Below are positions 1 to 5,763 of a DNA stretch of 9,071 nucleotides, piece by piece. The notes beneath the pieces are model-generated. The model saw only the letters and a program-made list of their open reading frames with translations. It made no database searches and was not told where the DNA came from. A program made the translations under genes and the position numbers. The DNA is taken from contig DASWIC010000195.1 in the NCBI GenBank assembly GCA_036397875.1, positions 1 through 9,071 of the forward strand, given 5' to 3'. Origin of the DNA: SG8-41 sp036397875 (GTDB lineage: Bacteria; Pseudomonadota; Gammaproteobacteria; Burkholderiales; SG8-41). Within the stretch, counting starts at the first letter, position 1. Each line of letters starts with the position of its first letter.

Positions 1-393
1 ATCGCGCGGGCGACCCAGGATTCCCCGGTCTCGCAGTGGCTGCTTCCCCACATGACGCGCCGGGCGTTCAAAGCCGGCGACGTCCTCTTCCGCAAAGGAG
101 ACCTCGCGGACGAAGTCGTTTACATCGTGAGCGGTCAGCTAAGACTTCAGGAGCACGATCAGATACTGGGACCCGGTGAATTGATCGGCGAGATCGGGCT
201 GTTCTCACCCGAAAAAAGGCGTACCCAAAGCATTGTCTGTGAAACCGATGGCGAGCTCTATCGAATAACCGACGAAATGATCTACCGTCTCTACTATCAG
301 AATCCGAAGCTCGGCTTCTATTTCATCCGTCTGATCGTCGAGCGTTTGCTCAGAGACGTAGTAAGAGGATCGCCCGCGGCGCAGCCCGTTTGA
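1..393 (+). CDS. Cyclic-nucleotide-binding-domain protein, C-terminal part (5' end outside window)
   Basis: The frame is open from base 1 to the TGA at 391-393 (130 residues visible), so the gene begins upstream of the window. The ATG at 52 lies inside the domain, because residues before it (WLLPHM) already look like the start of a CAP-type domain. What is seen is one cNMP-binding beta-roll: FKAGDVLFRKGD, then YIVSGQLRL, then GPGELIGEIGLFSP with an Arg in KRRTQS, which corresponds to the phosphate-binding cassette, then ITDEMIYRLYYQNPKLGFYFIRLIVERLL as the closing helices. There is no helix-turn-helix after the domain, so it is not a classical Crp/Fnr regulator. In comparable proteins this domain ends a membrane protein or signalling protein, but the N-terminal part is not visible here. 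Whether it binds cAMP, c-di-GMP or no ligand cannot be read from the sequence. The stretch after it, to 598, has no gene. Confidence 0.85.
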   Translation: MARATQDSPVSQWLLPHMTRRAFKAGDVLFRKGDLADEVVYIVSGQLRLQEHDQILGPGELIGEIGLFSPEKRRTQSIVCETDGELYRITDEMIYRLYYQNPKLGFYFIRLIVERLLRDVVRGSPAAQPV

Positions 394-514
394 TCGGGGA
401 GTTCGTGCAGCCGTTCGCGCCGCGTGACCCGGACGTGGCTGAAGGGTTGCGTGACGGAAAAGGTACCGGAAAGAAAAGGTAGCGGGAGTATTTAATCAGA
501 CCATTCTGCATTTC

Positions 515-581
515 TTGGCGTCCTGGCGGTCAATTTGCCCTCTTGTTTTTCCTCCGCGTGCTCGGCGTCCTCCACGGTGAG
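515..581. repeat. Dispersed-repeat-like intergenic segment before the Bug gene
   Basis: Two related phrases lie here: TTGGCGTCCTGGCGGTCAA at 515-533 and CTCGGCGTCCTCCACGGTGAG at 561-581, separated by a T-rich stretch. From memory, wording of this kind (a GGCGTCC phrase followed by a CGGTGAG phrase) recurs between genes in many environmental bacterial genomes, which suggests a mobile or amplified intergenic element. The right end supplies the purine-rich GAGAGGGGG, which probably acts as ribosome binding site for the gene starting at 599. Copy number cannot be judged from this window alone. Confidence 0.4.
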
Positions 582-598
582 AGGGGGCAGGCTTTGAC

Positions 599-1510
599 AT
601 GACCTGGCGCCCGCAGCGCGAAGTCGAGATCGTCGCGGGTACTCCTCCCGGCGGCGGCCTGGACCGCTCGGCGCGCGCGCTCCTCAAGGCCATCGAATCG
701 CAGCGGCTCCTCGGCGTGCCCGTGACGGTCAACAACGTCGCCGGCGACGGCGGTCGAAGAGCATGGGCCTGGCTCGACCAGCGGCCCGGCGATCCGCACC
801 TGCTGTGCATAAGCTCTTCGAACCTCGCCACCGATCATCTGCTCGGCGCGACCCCCTTCGATCACGAGAGTGCGTTTACTCCACTCGCAATTCTTTACAC
901 CGAGTACATCGCCTTCCTCGTCCGCTCCGACTCCTCGCTCGAGAGCGGCGCCGACCTGACCGCGCGTTTCGCGACCGATGCCGGCTCCGTCACGGTCGCG
1001 CTCTCGACCTCCCTCGGCAATCCCAACCATATCGCGCTCGCGAAAGTGGTCCGGCATGCGGGCGGCGATGTGAGAGCCCCGCGAATCCGCGTGTTCGATT
1101 CCGCGCTCGATGCCGTCACCGACGTCGTTGCGGGCAAAGCCGACGCATGCGCCGTGACCGCCGCGAGCGCGATCAAGGAAATCGCCGCGGGAACGCTCCG
1201 GGCTCTCGCGGTATCGGCGCCGCAGCGCCTTGCCGGGCTCTATGCGCTGACGCCGACCTGGAACGAGCAATCGGTGAATTGCGTGATCGGCGCCTGGCGC
1301 GGTGTGAGCGGCGCGCGCGGGATTTCGCCGTCCCAATGCGCCTTCTGGGAAAGCACGCTGGCGGCGGCGGTCGCTACCGGCGCCTGGAGCGATGCGCTTG
1401 CCCGACTCTACTGGACGCCGTCCCACCTCGACGGCGCGGCACTGCGCGAGCGGCTCAAGCGCGAGCGCAGGGAAATGGCGGCGATGCTGAGGGAACTGGG
1501 GATGCTCTGA
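599..1510 (+). CDS. Tripartite tricarboxylate transporter substrate-binding protein (Bug/TctC family), no visible signal peptide
   Basis: The 303-aa protein has the family layout. It opens with WRPQREVEIVAGTPPGGGLD (the family's PxxPGGGxD loop, residues 15-22), followed by VNNVAGDGG (44-52), a ligand-loop-like STSLGNPNH (137-144) and a C-terminal helical region. Bug proteins normally bind small carboxylates or related solutes in the periplasm and hand them to a TctAB membrane complex. Known members carry an N-terminal export signal of about 25 residues. Here the ATG sits directly at the start of the mature domain, and the same frame is stopped by TGA at 578-580, so no signal can be added in frame. 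GAGAGGGGG at 579-587 is a plausible ribosome binding site, 11 bases upstream of the ATG. No TctA or TctB gene is nearby. Either this is a cytoplasmic binding or sensing variant, or the signal was lost. The family call is firm; ligand and location are unknown. Confidence 0.88.
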   Translation: MTWRPQREVEIVAGTPPGGGLDRSARALLKAIESQRLLGVPVTVNNVAGDGGRRAWAWLDQRPGDPHLLCISSSNLATDHLLGATPFDHESAFTPLAILYTEYIAFLVRSDSSLESGADLTARFATDAGSVTVALSTSLGNPNHIALAKVVRHAGGDVRAPRIRVFDSALDAVTDVVAGKADACAVTAASAIKEIAAGTLRALAVSAPQRLAGLYALTPTWNEQSVNCVIGAWRGVSGARGISPSQCAFWESTLAAAVATGAWSDALARLYWTPSHLDGAALRERLKRERREMAAMLRELGML

Positions 1511-1523
1511 TCACGTGTGGGAA

Positions 1524-1593
1524 CGTCATTCCCGCGAAGGCGGGAATCTAGAAACATCAGAGCGTTACTGGGTCCCCGCCTTCGCGAGGACGA
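1524..1593. repeat. Palindromic dispersed repeat with an ATTCCC-N8-GGGAAT core
   Basis: A perfect ATTCCC-N8-GGGAAT palindrome lies at 1528-1547, the consensus form described as dRS3 in Neisseria. The element is larger: the left arm at 1525-1544 (GTCATTCCCGCGAAGGCGGG) pairs with 1573-1593, whose reverse complement contains the same CGCGAAGGCGGG block, so the transcript could fold into a long hairpin. It fills most of the 105-bp gap between the Bug gene and the carboxymuconolactone decarboxylase-family gene. It could end or attenuate transcription between them. A related copy starts at 4694. Confidence 0.7.
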
Positions 1594-1615
1594 CTCATTC
1601 AGAAAGGAGACAACG

Positions 1616-2011
1616 ATGAATCAGGCAACATACGAGAAGGGGAAGGCCCTGCGCCGCAAGGTCATGGGCGAGAAGCACATTGCGAAGCGCGGCGCGAGCT
1701 CCGACCGCTACACCAGGCAGCAGATCGAGCTGGTCACCGCGATCGCCTGGGGCACGATCTGGTCGCGTCCGGGCCTGCCCCTCAAGGTGCGGAGCCTCGT
1801 GACGCTCGGCATGCTGGCGGCGCTCGACCGTCCCGACGAGATCCGGGGGCATATCATCGGCGCGCTCAACAACGGCGCCAGCATGGATGAAATCATCGAG
1901 GTGTTCGTGCACGCCGCCGGCTACTGCGGCTTCCCGGCCTCCAACGGCGCCGTGCGCCTCGCCGTGGACGTGTTCAAGGAGCAAGGGCTTCTCAAAGAGG
2001 AAAACGCGTGA
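1616..2011 (+). CDS. Carboxymuconolactone decarboxylase (CMD) family protein, PcaC-like
   Basis: The 131-aa length fits single-domain CMD proteins of the gamma-carboxymuconolactone decarboxylase (PcaC) type. Key stretches are YEKGKALRRKVMGEKH at the N-terminus, WGTIWSRPGLPLKVRSLVTLGML (residues 45-67), GHIIGALNNGAS with a conserved His at 79, and AAGYCGFPASN (100-110). PcaC removes CO2 from 4-carboxymuconolactone in the protocatechuate branch of the beta-ketoadipate pathway. The wider family also includes AhpD-like peroxidase helpers, but those carry a CxxC pair that is absent here. The start is placed at 1616 because AAAGGAGA at 1603-1610 lies just upstream at good spacing. An upstream in-frame start at 1517 would translate the palindromic repeat and is unlikely. 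No other pca genes are in view, so the exact substrate is uncertain. Confidence 0.88.
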   Translation: MNQATYEKGKALRRKVMGEKHIAKRGASSDRYTRQQIELVTAIAWGTIWSRPGLPLKVRSLVTLGMLAALDRPDEIRGHIIGALNNGASMDEIIEVFVHAAGYCGFPASNGAVRLAVDVFKEQGLLKEENA

Positions 2012-2057
2012 CTGGCGGATCGCGGGTCGACGCAGGAAAGCTGTTTAGCGTTTCACC

Positions 2058-2080
2058 CGAGTAAAAAACGAGTCGCGAGT
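2058..2080. repeat. Short CGAGT repeats
   Basis: CGAGT occurs three times in 23 bases (2058-2062, 2069-2073, 2076-2080), the first two separated by an A-run. It lies in the 131-bp gap between the CMD-family gene and the next + strand gene. It may be low-complexity sequence or a protein-binding site; nothing in the window decides this. Confidence 0.3.
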
Positions 2081-2142
2081 CACGTAGTTCGAGGCTCTGT
2101 GGTATCCTTTCCGCCCCCGGAGATTGGCAACCGAGGCCAGAG

Positions 2143-2700
2143 ATGAGAATGGAAGTGCATGTCCACGGCAACGTGTTCCTCGGGCGCGGCGTGCGCCTGT
2201 CGCAGGTCGAGCACGCGCTGCGCCCGTGGCTCGAGTACCTCGACGTCGACGCGATCGCGGAGGCCCATAGCATCGAGCGCGAGGAGCCGGGCATCCAGTT
2301 CGACACGCGCGAGCGCACCTTGAACATCTGCTGGACCGGGGAAGTCGGCCGCAGCTTCCACGCGCGGCTGACCGAAGCGTTTCAGAACCTGGGGCCGCTC
2401 ACCGAGTACGCCTCCGAGGTCGAGGCCACCTACTACCCGGAGAACGGCGAGGACGAGTTCTACCAGCTGTTCGTCGGCCCCACGCCCGAGGCGATCCACG
2501 AATTCCGTCGCCAGTGCGTGACCGAGGACGTCGCGGCCATGCTCGGCCGCCATCTCGGCAAGCCGGAAGTGGACCAGGTCGCCGCCCTCGTCAGCCAGCT
2601 CTTCGACCAGGACTGGGCGACGCGGAAGGTCACCGGCGAGCACACGGCCGGCTCATCCACCGTCATTCCGCTCCACCCTCGCGGCAAGCACCTGCACTGA
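2143..2700 (+). CDS. Conserved hypothetical protein, DUF6806-like
   Basis: The 185-aa protein has no signal peptide and no membrane segment. It opens with a beta-strand style stretch (MRMEVHVHGNVFLGRGVRLSQVEHALRPWLEYLDVDAIAEA), followed by EEPGIQFDTRERTLNICWTGEVGRSFHARL (about residues 47-76). The middle is acidic, around YASEVEATYYPENGEDEFYQLFVGP. A helical region follows, then a polar tail ending in HPRGKHLH. The N-terminal half resembles, from memory, proteins labelled DUF6806 in Burkholderiales; function is unknown. The ATG at 2143 has GAGG at 2133-2136 as ribosome binding site, and the ATG two codons later (2149) is an alternative. It is the last + strand gene before the convergent ThDP operon, and its 131-bp upstream gap suggests its own promoter. 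Gene reality is well supported by codon structure; the family label is tentative. Confidence 0.7.
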   Translation: MRMEVHVHGNVFLGRGVRLSQVEHALRPWLEYLDVDAIAEAHSIEREEPGIQFDTRERTLNICWTGEVGRSFHARLTEAFQNLGPLTEYASEVEATYYPENGEDEFYQLFVGPTPEAIHEFRRQCVTEDVAAMLGRHLGKPEVDQVAALVSQLFDQDWATRKVTGEHTAGSSTVIPLHPRGKHLH

Positions 2701-2754
2701 GCGCCCCCTCACCCCGCGCCCGCGGAGGGCCGAGCAGGTTCCAAGCGAATTGTG

Positions 2755-2834
2755 CTTGGATGCGACCCCGGAGCGGGATGCAGCGCTGCAATCGCCCGCG
2801 TGCTAACGTGCGCCTTCACGGTCGCATCCCCAAG
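2755..2834. repeat. Inverted repeat about 80 bp end to end
   Basis: CTTGGATGCGACC at 2755-2767 is matched in reverse complement by GGTCGCATCCCCAAG at 2820-2834. Ten bases are exact (GGATGCGACC against GGTCGCATCC) and there is a two-base bulge near the outer end. The interior holds a perfect 12-base palindrome, TGCAGCGCTGCA (2779-2790). It lies directly after the DUF6806-like gene between convergent genes. It could be a miniature inverted-repeat element or part of a terminator; there is no U-tract. Confidence 0.45.
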
Positions 2835-2864
2835 AATGGGGCCCCTGCTCCACGTTTCGGCGCA

Positions 2865-2973
2865 CCTCTCCCCCATCCCTCATCCCTTCCCCTTCTCCCG
2901 AGAGGAGAAGGGAAGCTCGAGCCTCCCCTCTCTACTGGTGGAGAGGGGCGGGGGTGAGGATCGGGGGCGAGGG
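2865..2973. repeat. Nested palindromes between convergent genes (possible bidirectional terminator)
   Basis: Two adjacent hairpins are present. One pairs CTTCCCCTTCTC (2886-2897) with GAGAAGGGAAG (2905-2915). The other pairs CCCCTCTC (2925-2932) with GAGAGGGG (2941-2948). Outer pyrimidine and purine arms (about 2865-2885 and 2950-2973) are also largely complementary, so the whole could form a cruciform or a three-way fold. The left strand is almost pure pyrimidine in places. It ends five bases before the stop of the ThDP gene and probably limits read-through from both sides. Its style matches intergenic repeats of high-GC betaproteobacteria. Confidence 0.55.
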
Positions 2974-2977
2974 ATTT

Positions 2978-4654
2978 CTAGGCGCGCTTGACGACCGAGT
3001 CGGTGCGGAAGCTCAGCACCGCGTCGGGATCCACCTTGGCGTGAATCACGGCGGGCTTGCCCGCCTTCATCGCCTGGCTGACCGCGTCCGCGGTTTCGCC
3101 GGGGCCCGTCACGTAGTAACCCGTGCCGCCGCACAGCTTCATGACCTCGTCGAATCGCGGCGAGAGGACATGCGCGCCGATGTAGCGCTGGTTGTAGAAA
3201 TCGCGCTGGTAGGCGATCTCGGCGCCCCAGGTGCCGTTGTCCATCACGACGGCGATGGTGTTGATCTGGCTCTGCACCGCGGTCGCCATCTCGCCCATGG
3301 TCATGCCGAAGCCGCCGTCGCCCGACAGCGAGATCACCGTGCGCTCCGGGGCGGCGACCTTGGCGCCCAGCCCGGCGGCGTAGGAAAAGCCGATGTTGCC
3401 GCAGTCAAGCGGCGCGATCAGCGACGGCATGACATGGCACGGCAGCCGGTCGGTCGCCTGCAGGCAGGTCGTGCCCGCGTCGATCGTGAACAGCGCGTCG
3501 CGCGGCGCGACCTTGCGCAGCTCGGAATAGATCGTCTCCGGGTGCAGTAGCTTCGCGCCCTTGCCCGCGATCTCGTCCCGGCCGCGCAACAGCTCCCGCC
3601 GGTCCTTGAGGAACTTCTCGTTGCGCGCGCGCCAGGGCGCGCGCTCGGCGGACACCGGGTCCATCATGTCGGCGAGCGCGCCGGCCACCGCGCCGGCGTC
3701 CCCGACGACGCCGAGCGCAACCGGGTAATAGCGCCCGATGGCGAGGGGGTCGATATCCACCTGCACGATCCTGGCCGCGGGCGTCACGATGTCGTTTGTA
3801 AAGCGCGCGGTATTGAAGCCGAGGCGGGTGCCGAGCGCGAGGATCAGGTCGGATTCGCGCACGAGCCCCGTCGCGACCGGGTTGCCGCGCGGCCCCACGC
3901 CGCCCGCGTAGAGGGGATGCTCCACCGGGGCGACGTCGGTATGGCCGGCGGAGTTGGTGATGGGAAGCTGCAGCTTCTCCGCGAGCTTCAGCAGGCTCGC
4001 CGTGCCGCGTCCCCACTTGATGCCGGCGCCGGCGTGGATCACCGGCGACCGGGCGGCGAGCACCAGCTCCCGGATCCGCTCGAGCGTCGCCCGGTCCACC
4101 GCGCCCGCCACGACTTCTGGCTGGCCGCCCCTGGGTGGAATAGCGGCGTCGATTTCGTGGTTGAGCAGGTCGCGCGGGATCTGGACCACGACCGGACCGC
4201 GCCGTCCGGCGTTGGCCACGCGAAAGGCTTCCAGCAGGAACTCAGGCACGCGCTCGGAGCGCGTCACCGTCAGCACCCGCTTCGTCACCGGCAGGAACAT
4301 CGTGTGCTGGTCGATCTCCTGGAAGGTATCCCGCCCGAGATCGGCGGTGGACGGCAGCCCGGCGATCACCACGACCGGGGAATACGCCAGCTTCGCCGCG
4401 GTGAGCCCCAGCATCATGTTGGCCACGCCCGGCCCCGCTTGCCCGCAGATGAAGAGCCCCGGTGTCTGCGTGACGCGGCCGTAGGCGTCCGCCATATGCA
4501 CGCCGCAGTTCTCGTGCCGCACGCCGACGTAGAGCATGTCGCGGGCGTCGTAGAGCGCGTCGTAGATCTCGAGCGTGGAGGAGCCCATCAACCCGAAGAC
4601 CCGGCTCACGCCCGCCGCGCGCAGCGCTTCGACCGCGGCGACACCGCATCGCAT
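2978..4654 (-). CDS. Thiamine-diphosphate-dependent enzyme, acetolactate synthase / sulfoacetaldehyde acetyltransferase-like
   Basis: The 558-aa protein has the three-domain layout of 2-oxo acid decarboxylase/acetolactate synthase enzymes. The N-terminal pyrimidine-binding domain includes VRHENCG with the ThDP-activating Glu at residue 48. The middle domain includes HAGAGIKWG and LILALGTRLGF. The C-terminal diphosphate-binding domain has SGDGGFG (about 444-450) and the closing Asn of VMDNGTWGAE (473), which form the metal-ThDP motif. FQEIDQHTMF and NGTWGAE followed by RDFYNQRYIGAH recall sulfoacetaldehyde acetyltransferase (Xsc) more than anabolic IlvB, and no small regulatory subunit gene is adjacent. 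I place the start at the ATG at 4652-4654, preceded by GGGAGTGGAG. An ATG at 4697-4699 adds 15 residues, but it lies inside a palindromic repeat with no ribosome binding site. It is probably the last gene of the operon with the dehydrogenase and MFS carrier. The reaction is unresolved: decarboxylation, carboligation or acetyl transfer. Confidence 0.85.
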   Translation of the reverse strand: MRCGVAAVEALRAAGVSRVFGLMGSSTLEIYDALYDARDMLYVGVRHENCGVHMADAYGRVTQTPGLFICGQAGPGVANMMLGLTAAKLAYSPVVVIAGLPSTADLGRDTFQEIDQHTMFLPVTKRVLTVTRSERVPEFLLEAFRVANAGRRGPVVVQIPRDLLNHEIDAAIPPRGGQPEVVAGAVDRATLERIRELVLAARSPVIHAGAGIKWGRGTASLLKLAEKLQLPITNSAGHTDVAPVEHPLYAGGVGPRGNPVATGLVRESDLILALGTRLGFNTARFTNDIVTPAARIVQVDIDPLAIGRYYPVALGVVGDAGAVAGALADMMDPVSAERAPWRARNEKFLKDRRELLRGRDEIAGKGAKLLHPETIYSELRKVAPRDALFTIDAGTTCLQATDRLPCHVMPSLIAPLDCGNIGFSYAAGLGAKVAAPERTVISLSGDGGFGMTMGEMATAVQSQINTIAVVMDNGTWGAEIAYQRDFYNQRYIGAHVLSPRFDEVMKLCGGTGYYVTGPGETADAVSQAMKAGKPAVIHAKVDPDAVLSFRTDSVVKRA

Positions 4655-4693
4655 CTTCGCCAATTTCTCCACTCCCTCTTGGTAATTCCGGTT

Positions 4694-4721
4694 CGTCATT
4701 CCCGCCTGCGCGGGGATGACG
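4694..4721. repeat. Palindromic repeat, second copy of the CGTCATTCCCGC family
   Basis: CGTCATTCCCGC (4694-4705) pairs with GCGGGGATGACG (4710-4721) at 11 of 12 positions around a four-base loop. The left arm is identical to 1524-1535 of the element after the Bug gene, so both belong to one repeat type. It sits between the dehydrogenase and ThDP genes of the - strand operon and supplies the upstream ATG that would lengthen the ThDP protein. Confidence 0.65.
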
Positions 4722-4752
4722 AGCGTCCCGACCGCGTCTCCTCACCTCGTCA

Positions 4753-5724
4753 CTATTGCTTGAGCGCTTCGGGATTCAGGAGGTTGACGGGCTTGCCTTC
4801 GGCATAAGCCAGGACGTTGTCCACCGCCGCGCCGTAGTACTTTTCGTAGGTGTCCCGGTCCACGTACCCGAGGTGCGGCGTGCAGACCACGTTGTCCATT
4901 TTCAGCAGCGGGTGGTTGCCCTCGAGCACCGGCTCGTCATCGTAGACGTCCACCGCGCCGTACCCGGGCCGTCCTTCCTTGAGCGCCCGCACCAGCGCGC
5001 CGTCCTCGATGATCGGCCCGCGGCTGGTGTTGACGATGAGCGCGGTCGGCTTCATGCGCGCGAGGTCCGCATGCTTGACGATGCCGCGCGTCTCCTTGTT
5101 GAGCGGAACATGCAGGCTCACGATGTCCGCGCTCTCGAAGAACGCCTCGCGGCCCGGCGCGACCTCGTAGCCGTCGGCGCGCGCCCGGCCGGTGGAGCCC
5201 TCGCGTCCCCAGCATACGACCTTCATGTCGAATGCCCGCCCGGCCCTGGCGACGATGCTGCCGATGCGGCCGTAGGCGTAGACGCCGAGCGTCTTACCCG
5301 CCACCGTCGTGCCGAGGGTGGTCTGCCACCTGCCCGCCTTCAGCTGCCGCACCTCCTCGGGGATGTGGCGCAGCACCGAGAAGATCAAACCCCAGGTGAG
5401 CTCGGCGGTGTGGTTGACCGCCCCGGCGCCGGTCCCGCAGACCAGTATCCCCTTCTCGGTGCACGCGGCCGTATCTATGTGATTGGCGTTGCGGCCGGTC
5501 TGGCTGATCAACTTCAACGTCGTGACCTTTTCCGCCGCGGCGCGCGGGAACGGCGTGCGCTGCTGCAGCAGGATCACGGCATCCGCGCCCTGCAATCTGT
5601 CCGCGAGCTTTCCCGGCTCCTTCACGGAATCGTGATAGACGGTGACGTCGTGCCCCTTCAACCGGGAACTGCACTTCAACGTGCGGAATACGTCCTGGTA
5701 GTCGTCGAGTATCGCAACCTTCAT
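4753..5724 (-). CDS. D-2-hydroxyacid dehydrogenase family protein
   Basis: The 323-aa protein is of normal length for D-isomer-specific 2-hydroxyacid dehydrogenases, which interconvert 2-oxo acids and D-2-hydroxy acids with NAD(P)H in the cytoplasm. The split catalytic domain includes SQTGRNANHID (74-84). The nucleotide domain begins with VYAYGRIG (148-155). The catalytic triad is visible as Arg235 in NTSRGP, Glu264 in YDDEP and His284 in TPHLGY. The dinucleotide motif reads A-Y-G-R-I-G instead of the usual G-x-G-x-x-G. The end of the second strand reads CWGRE where NAD enzymes usually have an acidic residue, which suggests possible NADP preference (inference). The start is well placed: AGGGGGAG lies just before the ATG at 5722-5724. 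It follows the MFS gene by 39 bases and precedes the ThDP gene, so co-transcription is likely. The substrate is unknown. Confidence 0.92.
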   Translation of the reverse strand: MKVAILDDYQDVFRTLKCSSRLKGHDVTVYHDSVKEPGKLADRLQGADAVILLQQRTPFPRAAAEKVTTLKLISQTGRNANHIDTAACTEKGILVCGTGAGAVNHTAELTWGLIFSVLRHIPEEVRQLKAGRWQTTLGTTVAGKTLGVYAYGRIGSIVARAGRAFDMKVVCWGREGSTGRARADGYEVAPGREAFFESADIVSLHVPLNKETRGIVKHADLARMKPTALIVNTSRGPIIEDGALVRALKEGRPGYGAVDVYDDEPVLEGNHPLLKMDNVVCTPHLGYVDRDTYEKYYGAAVDNVLAYAEGKPVNLLNPEALKQ

Positions 5725-5763
5725 GGGCTCCCCCTGGAATCGAACGCGAGATTCTATATCGAA

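Noticed and set aside
505..600. Signal peptide for the Bug protein encoded in another frame (hydrophobic FALLFFLRVLGVL stretch)
   Set aside because: That frame has no start codon of the usual kind nearby and ends in TGA at the junction. The sequence is better explained as repeat-like DNA, though a frameshift cannot be fully excluded.
530..1426. - strand reading frame of 298 codons opposite the Bug gene
   Set aside because: The + strand product has the Bug motifs. This frame gives a low-complexity Arg/Gly-rich product and no ribosome binding site was apparent.
1517..1615. N-terminal extension of the CMD-family protein from the ATG/GTG-type start at 1517
   Set aside because: The extra residues translate the palindromic repeat, while the ATG at 1616 has an excellent AGGAGA and matches family length.
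3625..3644. Strong hairpin (9-base arms GCGCGCGCC and GGCGCGCGC, 2-base loop) as a regulatory site
   Set aside because: It lies inside the ThDP coding region and is explained by GC-rich Arg/Ala codons; no independent sign of function.
3917..4807. + strand reading frame of 296 codons opposite the ThDP gene and crossing into the dehydrogenase
   Set aside because: It spans two real genes and an intergenic repeat; composition is typical of a codon-position shadow.
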